64,000 bases of DNA from Crossaster papposus. Taxonomy: Eukaryota > Echinodermata > Asteroidea > Velatida > Solasteridae. The position numbers and the translations under genes were made by a program. The notes beneath the pieces are model-generated. The model was not told the origin of the DNA, searched no databases, and saw only the letters and a program-made list of their open reading frames with translations. Of this stretch, positions 31,501 to 43,500 are shown in pieces. The stretch is taken from NCBI GenBank assembly GCA_037893245.1, contig JBAIAA010000349.1, forward strand, positions 930,001 to 994,000, given 5' to 3'. Numbering within the stretch: the stretch's first letter is position 1; the number at the start of each line of letters is the position of its first letter.

Positions 31501-34500
31501 TGAAAGTACAGAGGAACAAATAACCTCCATCCTCCAAAATTCTCATTTTGATAAATACCCAGGTAACATAAATCCTGCAAAATCATCCAGCATTAACTTA
31601 GGCCTTATGACCTCGGACCAATTTCATAAAACCTTTAGGCACAACAATTTGCTTAGCATGGAAATCCTTCCTTGAGAATAAACAAGGTTGCAAATCAAAT
31701 ATTCAGGTGATGTTTATCGTTTGTGACTGATATTCAACTGGTTTTTGCTTAGCATGAAAAGTACATGGACTTTTGGCTGGTAACCAGCTGGTTTTACTGA
31801 GAAAAACTATATTGTTGTGCTAAGCAAATTTGTGTGATTACATGTTTTATGAAATTTGCCCCAGAATCCTGCATTATCTTCCAGTGACAATAAACCCAAA
31901 CACTCTCAATCCTGTAAATTCCGCAGGCGCATCAACTTCCAAGTAACCTAAATCCTGCAAAATCCGGAAGATTTTGGAGGATTTGGGATAGTTAGGGTTA
32001 ATATTTGTTTTCTGTGGTCGTTTTTTTTCCTTTCAGTTTGGTCATGCCATCAAAGGTCTGGTAACCAACCCCATCATCATCATGGTGGTCCTAGGCATCG
32101 TTGGCAACTTTGCGTTTTCTCACCAGCTGCCGACGGTGATCAGCGACTTCCTGTCGGTCCTCGCCGAGTCGTTCTCCGCCACGGCTCTCTTCTTCCTGGG
32201 CATCGGGATGGTTGGCAAGATGAAGAAGGCGAACAATAGTCTGTTCTTCCTAACTCCACTACTGCTGATTGGCTGCAAACTGTGAGTAACTCTCGAGGCT
32301 ATTCAGTCCTTCTGATTTGAAAATCACAGGCGTGTGGAAAAAGGCACACCTGGATTTTCTAGGGGTGTGATTTTGCAAAGCTATCAGTGGTTCAAGCTGG
32401 GGCTTAAATCAAGGTATAAAGCACACGTATCCACCAATACATGTACGCTTCAATCCCCCATGATGACATCCACCAAACAATACAGGTACTACTACTGCCT
32501 ACATCTTTTTGAAATACGCAACTTGCGAAGTCTTTTGCAACAAAAGTTAGCTAACGCAATAGCGTTACTACTCAATACCACTCACTATAGTCACCGCAAA
32601 TTAAACGGCACCAGACTAGCGCTGTCGCGCGTGCCAGCACGCCGAGACTACTTGTGAACTTGATCACGATTGGCCGAAACCACGTCAAGGCATTGCTACT
32701 GACCAATCAGTTTGCCTCACACAAAATAAAACCGTGCGAGTGTATGGCCTTTTCCAAACTCCTGCTTTGCCTGCGCCTCCGTTCGTTTTGACTTCTTCGT
32801 GCAGTTTGGCAATGGTGATGGAACCGCTTGGAGCTGGAGATTGAGCCTTAAGCTGGGGTTTAGAAAGCCTCCTGTGTGTGTAATATTTCAGTGTAGTATG
32901 GTACCAGGTACGCGCGCATGCTTCGCACAGAAGGCAGACTGTCGGCCAGAGAAATCCGTTTCGCGCTACCGGCACAAAGTTGATCAATACAAAAATAAAT
33001 ACGGTGGGCGTAATTGTTTCCTTTTTTCCATAAATCACTGACGTATATTTTATTTCACAAATTATGAAGTTGATTACGCTGGAAATGTACATTGAGGCGT
33101 GTGGTGCAGAGGGATTAAGGCGTGCGATTATTTGCACTCCTGGGGAAGCTTTTAGGCGTGCGATGGCGTGGGGGTGCGATCGCACGCCTCAAATCAGAAG
33201 GACTGCTATTTAACCAGTTCGCGCCGGGATTATTGTAACATTCACCGAGCTGAGGCGCGGGGTTATTTTTAACGAAACTTAAATCCGAGGCGGGTTCAAG
33301 CCGATGGTACCGGGAAGCACACCCATGCATTTCCGTCCTTGCTCGCTGCTGCTGACAGACATTTCCGGCCTTGCTCGTGACGTGTTTATGCGTCATTCGT
33401 TTTGAATCTCTGAAAAAACTTTGCGTGAACTTTTTAACCCTAACAATATCCATCCTGCCATTCAAATTCCAACTCCAGGTTTTGTTGGGGTCTGTTAGGA
33501 TGAGTAATGTTAGGGTGGGTACTGTCTTTTACACTAGGTTAGGCATACTTCCGGAATCCAGAGTCCAACAGTTTGTGTGTAGTTTGCCATAATGTGATGT
33601 GGTTGGTGGGTGGGTGGGTTGATTGGTGAGTGGGTAGGTTGGGTGGGGTGGGTGGGGTGGGGTGGGTGGGGTGGGGTGGGTTGGGTGGGCTGGGTGGGCT
33701 GGGTGGGCTGGTGGGTTGGTTGGTGGACAGTTTAGTTGGCTCCTTTGGGCACGTATACTGTTTCCATGCTGTTTCCATACTGTTTCCAGAAAAGCTAGTT
33801 GTCTTTTGTCCCTTCAGGATTATGATGCCCCTAGTCACGCGGCAAGTCGTCCTACTTCTGAAACCCGGTGGTAGTGACACAAACCTGACTGATAGCTTCT
33901 CCTCCTTTGGTTTTCTGTACGGCACCATCCCGACTGCTCCGAGCGTCTACATGTTTGCAACGCTCTACGGGCAAGCTGAAGATGTGGTAGGTAGTATTAC
34001 TACACCTCGTAAATATTCATAAGTAAATTATAGCACGTCATTGGCTGATTGACTGATCCGCCGCGCGCCTGGGAAGTAAAAATGATACGCTGCCATGCGA
34101 CGTCATCCCGGTGAGTATCCAGCTCACTGCCGTATGCACCAAACAAATTCCCTCTGGAACCTGTAGACATGTAGTCTGTGCCATGTAATCCTTACGGAAC
34201 CATTCTGTAACAAATAACCTCAATCCTCCAAAATCATCCAGCATTAGTTCAGGCCTTATGACCTGGACTCTGCATTATCCTTCAGTGGTAAAAAAACCAA
34301 ATGCCCTCAATCCTGCAAAATCCTGAATTTTGCAAAGAGGATTTTGGAGGATTTGGGATGGTAAGGGTTAATATCTTTACCAACAAGTACCGTAATTTCC
34401 TGCGGTAAAGACGCGGCTTATCTGACTTTCTAGACCACAAAAACATCGCCGCGCCTTATCTTTCAGTGCGCCGTATATGATGTCGCTTGAGTTCAAAGTG

Positions 34501-37500
34501 ACGGTCTTTGTGTGAAGAATTCTTTGAACGCCGCAATCTTACTCAATAATGCGGTCAACCAATTAGCCCAACTCTCCGGACATTGTGACCGTGTTTCCAT
34601 TAACAATGCCGCGATGTGTTGATCCCCCTACGACCGTACATATGTGATTTAGCACTCGGCAGCGTGCGTAGTCTTGTTTGCAAGACGTTTTTCGCGATGC
34701 GGGGCGCCCTCTAACGTACGCCGTAGACCACGCGTGAATTACCGCATCGGCGGCCTACGCGCGCTGCATATACCGCGATTAAGATCGTCTCACAACGACT
34801 GGAAAAAAGACTAGGGGGTGTCGCAATTAGGGATACCATGCACGCGATCGCTGCATGTGATGTACATGTGCATGCAGTTTATACTGCAGTGATACATGAT
34901 ATGTATCGACAAACCTCGTGCGATATTGTGACTACTGGTTTGAAGTTTTCATACATTGTTTGCGTGCCAGATAAACTCAAGTACTTAGCAAATTCTTGCT
35001 TGGAATAGTGGGATCCTTCTAAGGCAACAAAATGACCCCTTTGTGGCGATGTACCTACACCGGGTGGCGCCTGGTGTTCTTCTGGGTGCGTTCAAGCATG
35101 CGCCTTATTCGGCAGTGCGCTTTATCTGTTGACGTTTGAAAAAAATTTGGGTGATTTTAGGGACCTGCGCCTTAACCGCCGTGCGGCTTTACCGCAGGAA
35201 ATTACGGTAAGCTTTTCAACATAAATTTTCTTAAAGTAAGTTGCTTCAAGCACTCGTCTTCAGATTTTCAGACAAAGAAATGCACAGCTGACAAATGTGA
35301 CCGGCTCTACAAAAAGGTGTATTATGTCGCAAAAAAAGAAATTGAGTTATATACATGGTTAAAACACCCACAACATAATAAGCTTTCATTTGGTATAAAA
35401 TATAGCCCCATAGCCCCTCTCGTTTTGGAGATATGATGTGTTTACATATTGATTACATCCTTGGAGTTCAAATTATACAACTGAGAAAACAGGCTTTGAA
35501 ATAGCCGGCTCTGTTGTATTACAACAGAACTATGCACACAAAATGGTATTTTTTTCCACTTTATTCATCAAAATCAACATTTCTTTTAAACATGTCATTC
35601 ATGACAAAAAAATGAAAATCACCTTTTGATGAAATGTTTACCCTCTCAACGTTGAGCGGGGCCATTACATGATAGAGCACAGCGCGACTTAATACACCTT
35701 TACGTAGAGCGAATCACAAATGTGACCTGTTCCAACGAAACCCGGAAAAAGTCGCACAATGTGTTTTGTCACAATGTACTCCTGAAGTCATTTCGGGATG
35801 GATTTTACCATTTTGAGGTTTTAGGTTGTCCTAAGTCACTCACTATTAATCTACAATCTCCTCAAATTTGAACAAAATCCGTCTACCAGAAGTGTGTTTT
35901 TTTGTCAATTTTGTGAAACATTTGTGTATAGAAATAATACGCTTTTCTGAACTTCAAAGCTGTTTATCTCATAATTAGGTTGTCAGGGTTTTATCATTAA
36001 ATCCAGACCCCAGGGAAGATAGGGTGGGGGTACATATGTAAATGATACATCATTTTAAAGCTGAGAACCTAGAGAATTTGAAAAAGCAAAATCTGAAAAA
36101 CTAAAAAGTCGACTTTGTCCGGGTTTCGTTGGAACAGGTCACAAATGGTCAATTGTACTTTCAAATATTTGCATCTAACACTATTTTTTTTGTTCACCAT
36201 GGGAAATTTTCAATTTTGATTCGTCACGGCAGATTGCATCTTCCATGGTACTCTGCACTTTTGCGTCGGCGCCCATGATGTTCATCACTGCCACTATGGT
36301 CAACCTGCCAGTGCAGACCAGCGCAGAGACGCAGTATCTGCTGTCCAGAGTCATGGTGGATGTAGGCTGTGTTGGCATAGCGTGCTGCGTGAGTATTGAC
36401 CTGTCGCCGTTTGCGAGTTAGTATTTCATACGCACTGTGGACCAGGGTTCTAGCCACGGTGGGCGGCGCCGGGCCTGCAAATTTTCACCCGGCACTCAAG
36501 TTCAAATTGGCTGCTGCCCGGCACAATTTATTTATTTATTTTTATTTATTTATTTATTTTTTTTTTTAAATCAAATTATGGGCACAAAAGAAAGAGAGGA
36601 GATACAAAGTCACGTTAATCATGTTCATGTAGTAATTAATTTTATTAACTTAGCTAGACTTTCACAGAAACATGCAAAAATTAACTGGACCCCCGGCCGT
36701 GAGGCGCGAGAGCTCCCCTCGCTGCGCTCGCAACGCTTCGCAATCTGATAATTTTTCCCGGCACTGAAAAGGTCCTAGCTAGAACCCTGCTGTGGACCAC
36801 CGAACAATTGACGTCCACAGGATGCGGGAAAAGGTTACGGTTTGTGGACTTGGACAGGTCCACAGTCCGTTTTGCCCTCACTGAAAAAGAGCTTTAGAGG
36901 AAAAACGGGTTAGGGTTATGTATAAAAAAAGGTTTCCCTTCCACTTTTTTTGTTTTGATCTTTTGTTTGTTATTTCCTTTCTTTCTTAGCCATCACCTTG
37001 AGTGGCCCTTTTTGGGCCTTGTGATTGGCGACTTTACATTAAAAAAATTCGAGCAATTCGAGCAATTACCAATGGTAATCTACCATTTAATGGTATCCTA
37101 CCTTTAAACTTGGAATCGTGATAAAAACTGGTATTTTATCTCCTCACGTTCACAGGTTTGGATGCTGATTGTATTCATTCTCAGCAAGAGGTACAACCTG
37201 ATTCCCCATCACTTCACTATGCACCTAGTTGTAGCCCAGGTGAGTTGGTGCCAAACTGAAATTGGCGCTATGTTGCCTGAACAAAATTGAGATAGAAGTT
37301 TATCAGACCTGCCAACTAGTACGATTTTGCCGACCTGAGCAACTTGGCGAGCTATACGATGTCGAATTGGCCGGAGTTGACTGTATTCCAACTTTTCATT
37401 GTTTGTTTGCCTCCTAAATTTAAAACAACGTTTTTGGGAGACACCTTTGTCACTTTTTAAACCAGTTCGCGCCGTGATTATTTTGACATTGACCAGGATC

Positions 37501-40500
37501 CAGGCGCGGGATCCGAGACGGATTCAGGCCGGCAATATTAATTATTATTATTATATATTTCTGGTAATGAAACCAAGGATCCTTTAAAAGCGCATTAGGC
37601 ACTGTAGCTCGTAAGCCTGAAGAAACCTGTAGAGAGAAGACAATGAGAAGAAAGTACAGTTTTAGAGGTGGGAGGAAAACCCCAGAAGAATATTCTGGGG
37701 AAAACCTACGGAGTCAGGCACGGACTGAAAACCCAATCTACATATTTGGCCCAGGCCGGATTCGAACCCGGGTCACAGCGGCGGAAGGCGAGGAAAGAAC
37801 CGCTACGCCAACCTGACTCCCACTTTGCACTAGTGTATACACGCACTCCAACGCGAACTGGTTAACCAGTTCGTGCCGAAGGACATATATACTTGCAAAG
37901 TTTTCCCCAGGTTTAAAACGGATGACCCATAAACACGTCGCGAGCAAGGCCAGAAATGTCCGTCAGCAGCGAGCAAGGCCGAAAAATGCGTGGGTGTGCT
38001 TCCCGGTACCATCGACCTGAACCTGTCTCAGATCGTGTTTCGTTAGAAATAATCCCGCGCCTCGGCTCGGTGATGCTAAAATATACCCGGCGCGAACTGG
38101 TTAAGAACAGATAACATATAGGAATCAACTGCGGGACAAAAAGCTGACAGTCGCGATCCAAGGATCACTCGTCTGGTAGAAGAGGATTCACAGCTTTGCC
38201 ATGAAATCAGTACCTGTCCTGCCTTTCTCTTGTTCCGTTGTCTAGTTGTTGGCCTCCGTCGGTATTGTCCTGACCAGGACAGTAGTTGAGCATAGCTGGG
38301 TCGTGATCATCAAGTCGGCCATTCTTCTCATCGGAGTGTTCAGCACGCGTTGCTGGGCCGCGCTACTGGCCATTGCACTCTGCATCATGAGGTGTCGGAG
38401 TTTATGCGCCGTACTCAGATTGCGAGTGCTATTTTACATCTACGGATGGGCGTAAGTCTCATGCCCTGTTTGCACTGGACCTAATTTGGGCAAACTAACC
38501 GAGCCAATGGGTAACTTACCCTTTTCAAGTCCAGTGCGAACAGCCTGGGTAACTTTCCTCACAGGTAACTTACCCACGCCGCGTGGATAGTTTAACCGAG
38601 CCAAAGGTTCCCAGGAAGATTGACCAGGTCAGTTTAACTGAGCCAGAAAATCCAGTGCAGACGAATGACCAAAATTCACATCAGCCAGTGACCTTTCACG
38701 GTTAGTTTACCCATGGTCAATTAAATCCAAGTGCGGATGGTGGGAATATTAACCCATTGGAATGTTACCCGGCTTAAGTCTCACTGTTTTGACAGCCAGT
38801 GCATTTGCCTTTTTTTGTATCCCAAAAAACTGCACAGTGTTAATTTTTCTACCTGTTTCGTGTTATTTTGTGATTTTAAAAGATGGCTAAACTGACCAGC
38901 AGCCGATTTCACGAAACTTTACTTTATGGCGTAAGTGGACTTACACCATAACTTGTTGCGCAATAACTTTAGGACGGATTTCACGAAAGTTACGCATTAT
39001 CGGGATATGTCGTAACTCACCGAGTTACGCAATAAGATGTGGCGTAACTTACGCCATGACTTTAGGTGGCGTAAGCCGTGGCTATGTGTCGTAAACATGG
39101 CGTTCAACGTGAACACCGAAGAGCGCTTCACCGTGAAAGATTGTTCCGTGACCGAATAAATCCCCTATATATCATCTCGACGAAATCAGAGGACGGTATC
39201 GCTCTTCTCGGAAGGGTATTTTCTAAATCGTTAAAGATTTACGACATGTTTTGGAGCGTCCTACAAGGATAGTTTCTCATTTTCCGTTAACGTTAGTAAA
39301 TGTCGCGTGCAAATCCTATCTTTGTTCAAGTTGCTGCTTCAATTTCCCATTATAGGTCAAGACAAGGCGCGATCGTACTATGGGTTTTTCATTGAGAAAA
39401 AAACGGCTTGAAAATTGGTATTCACGCTACAATTAATTATAACACAGCCCCGACAAAATAGCGGCCTCCAACAAAAATCCGCTTAAACACGTATAATTGT
39501 AACGTCTGTTTTATGTATATTTGTGCAACAACTGCAAACAGTCGTTGTTAGAACTTGAGGTCACCCTCGTCCTACAAATATAAAAGTTTTTAGTGAAAAT
39601 AGGATGTTGTGTAGCTAAGTCGAGTTTCGTGAAATCGATTTTAACTTATGGCGCAGCTACGCATTAAAGTTATGGCGTAAGTCTTGCGCCACATCCAGTT
39701 AAGGCGTAAGTTACGCACAGTTTCGTGAAATCGGCTGCAGGGGCCAATTTCATAGAGCTGCTTAAGCATACAAAATGCTTAAGCACAAAACATTCTTGCT
39801 TAGTAAAACCAGTTTACTAAAAACAACTCCATGTGATGTATATTGTTTGTGATTGGTACTTACTAGATGTTGTTAGCTTAGCACAACAATCGCATGGAAT
39901 TTTGGTTCTTGACCTGATTTATTAAAGGTAGTATACACCATTTGCAGATATCGAAAATATTTACTACTGAATTATTAAGAAATACCTTACTCAATTGAAA
40001 GTAAATAATGATTCTAGGCATTCAGCAAAAGGATTGCGCTAGATATCCTGTAATTATTCAAAATTTTATAAAGAAAAATTCGCTCTCGCCGGACGGCGAG
40101 AGCGAAAAAACAAAGATAACATAAGAATAACTGCTCGACCCCGGTTGAAAACAAACGCTGTTTTTTGTGCTTTTTTCGGCATCCATGATTGTAAAACTTC
40201 GGAAAAGTCAGTTAAACGATATTTACCATGAAATACAACCCCCCAAATCTACCCATTCATGATAATTAAAGCAATTACCAATGGTGTATACTACCTTTAA
40301 ACAAGGGTTTTGGTGCTTAACCCTAACTCCCTCACGGCTTTTACTAGAAAGTATCCTGACTCCGCTAAAATCCACCAATTTTGGTTTGCAAAAACTGCTG
40401 GTGTCCTGAGTCCATCAGACTCCACCAGTATGCATTCTGGAGATATCCTGAGTCCATCATAATCCACCAGCAAAAGTTTGATGGACTGTGACGGATTCAG

Positions 40501-43500
40501 GATACCTAGGGTGGCATACAAAAAATTGCAGTGTGTTTCTCCATAGAGTCCATCACAGTCCATCACCTAAATTTCTGTATCCTGAATCCATCAAACTCCT
40601 GCAGTAATGCTAGGCTTAAAATCCTCAATCCATCACACTCCTCCAGTTGTTCAATATGGAGGTATCCTGAATCCGCTAAAATCCTCCAAAACAGGAAATG
40701 GATTTTGATAGACTCAGGGTGGTTAGGGTTATTTTCTGCTTAAGCAGCTTTATGAAATTGGCCCACATGTAAGCACACAAATTTGCTTAGCGCAAACAAA
40801 ATCTGGCTCAGTAGTTTTTACTAAGCAAGATTTTGTTTCGCGCTAACCAAATTTTTATCGGCCAAAACTTTTCATTCAAAGCAACAAAAACAGCTGAATA
40901 CCAGTCACAAAAAATAAACATCAACTGAAATTTTAGCTTATAACCCTGTTTTTGTCCCAAGGACATGCTAAGCAAATGTTGGTGCTTACACGTTTTATGA
41001 AATCGGCCCCTAAACCGACTCAAAACCGAAACCTTCCCGACCCAGCCTAAAAGCAATCTAGTCTGCCGACCAGGGTTGGAAAAAAAACTGGCTTCTTTCA
41101 AATACTACCCCAATTTATTTAGTTGTGTGCATTTTGTTAGCAATTGATATGAACGGTTACAAGCCAGCTGCATGGAGACTGGTTCCCTGACTGTACAAGT
41201 CCCGTTTTATCTTCAATGGGATCAGGGAACCAGACTATAAGAACATGATTGAGATTTTTTTTTTATAGTTCTACGAGCACAAACCTTTAAACAAGTCAGT
41301 GTAACAATTTTTGCTATACAATACTAACCTCTCCAAATCCATCCATTTCTGAAAAATTACACCAAATCAATATTCCCTTTAACACTTTATGACTTTGTAT
41401 TTCTTGCCATGGTGCAGGGTACCGACTCTGCAAGTAGCCTTGATCATCGCCATAGCTCCCCCGGTATACAGCCTCAGCGAGCAGAGTGGTGTCTTTCAAT
41501 ATGGAGATTGGCAGGTACCTGTACATTGGGTTACTTACTTACAAAGCTGTATTGGGGACATGGTGAAAATAATTATCTCTTACTTTAGCCAACTCATACG
41601 TACGGTGTATATCTCGTACGTACGGCGTATATCTCGTACGTACGGCTTATATCTCGTATTTCCGACGTATGACGTATATCTCTCGTTTGTACGACATATC
41701 TCTCGTCCGTACGACGTATATCTCGTCGGGACCCGTATGACTCGTCAGTACGACGTATGACATAAACTCGTACGTACGCCGTGTATCTCGTACGTACGAC
41801 GTGTATCTCGTACGTACGACGTGTATCTCGTACGTACGACATATATCTCGTACGTACGACGTATATCTCGTACGTACGACGTATATCTCGTACGTACGAC
41901 GTATATGTCGTACGTACGATGTATATCTCGTACGTTCGACAGATATCTCGTACATACAACGTATATGTCGTACATACGACATATTATAGCAATGGGCTAA
42001 GATTGGTGTCTTAACCAATACTGTCTAAGAGGGATAGCCAGCTATAATCAGACTAGCTAGTTAAAGCCAGCCTGCTAAGACTGTGGTATTGCAATCCGCC
42101 CCTGGCGGATCCGCTTTTCTTTCCGTTTAGCTCATCGCATCCATTGTCGTCCTGGGCATGAACTTCATTTTAGCCGTCGTCGCCCTGATAATCCTTTACA
42201 GAAAGGACCGCTACCGACACCTCTACGAGGTCCATGTTCCAGCCAGCAGTGCGAACTATTCAGAGGGGGAAGGCGAGACGGAGAGGATGCTGAAAGACTC
42301 TGGACAGGGTATGGAATCTGTGGTTGTATCTAACGGTAAATCTCACTTAGATCCTACAGTGATTATAACAATAAACCATTAGAAATATAGAGAAGGGCTA
42401 CTCGTAGAGAGCACAGAGCTCCGCTCTAACTGCAAGGAAGCACGCTTAAATGTTACCGGTTGTCTAGTACAGCTACCTCAATTGGCAAATGTCTCCCAAC
42501 GTGAAAAAGCCTTCCGCGGAATCCAGATTCCTGATCTGGATCCAGATCAATCTGAAAACGTAATGGAATCATCATCTCGACACAAAAGCTATCTACCTAC
42601 GGTACCAAGTTTTGTTTAAAATCCCTGCAATAGTTTTTTCCGTAATCCTGCTAACAAACAAACAAATAGACAGACAAACAAACGCCGCCAAAAACATAAC
42701 CTCCTTGGCGGAAGCAACTAGAGAAAGTGCACTCCGTAGAGTTGCAGACCCTCCGCCCCATCTCCGCAAAAACATCTCTAAATGTTAAAACAAGCAAGTT
42801 GTTGGTGACTAAAATTGCCAAAAATCATGTGTCCCCTCCCTCAACATAGTGTGTAAACAGTTTATGAACAATGGCCAGCTATTATGGGAAAGGCAGTGAC
42901 TACATATTTGACAAACTACAGCCAGAAAGTACTCGTTCCCTGTGGGAATTCATGTTTTATTAGACCTCGGTTAAAGCGTGGTTTGGACCAGCCTGTTTTA
43001 TTAGACCTCGGTTGAAGTGTGGTTTAGACCAGCCTGTTTTATTAGACCTCTGTTGCAGCGTGGTTTAGACCAGCCTGTTTTATTAGACCTCTGTTGCAGC
43101 GTGGTTTAGACCAGCCTGTTTTATTAGACCTCTGTTGTAGCGTGGTTTAGACCAGCCTGTTTTATTAGACCTCTGTTGTAGCGTGGTTTAGACCAGCCTG
43201 TTTCATTAGACCTCTGTTGCAGCGAGGTTTAGACCAGCCTGTTTTATTAGACCTCTGTTGCAGCGTGGTTTAGACCAGCCTGTTTTATTAGACCTCTGTT
43301 GCAGTGTGGTTTGGACCAGCCTGTTTTATTAGACCTCTGTTGTAGCGTGGTTTAGACCAGCCTGTTTCATTAGACCTCTGTTGCAGCGAGGTTTAGACCA
43401 GCCTGTTTTATTAGACCTCTGTTGCAGCGAGGTTTAGACCAGCCTGTTTTATTAGACCTCTGTTGCAGCGTGGTTTAGACCAGCCTGTTTTATTAGACCT

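Larger units (their letters stand above)
39738..40764. mobile_element. GGGGCCAATTTCATAGAGC element with two nested MITEs
   Basis: Left GGGGCCAATTTCATAGAGCT; right TGCTTAAGCAGCTTTATGAA ATTGGCCC near 40736-40764. Between them sit two complete MITEs of other families (39922-40300 and 40319-40731). Confidence 0.78.

Noticed and set aside
32334-33185. Frames of 107 and 166 codons
   Set aside because: Inside the CAGTCCTTCTGATTTGA element; no transposase motif seen and they overlap frames on the other strand.
33539-34022. Proline- and glycine-rich frames of ~130 codons
   Set aside because: Translation of the GGGTG tract; only 33818-33986 in this stretch is real coding sequence.
41594-42018. Overlapping 120-codon frames on both strands
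   Set aside because: Direct result of the self-complementary 20-bp array in a GPR155 intron.
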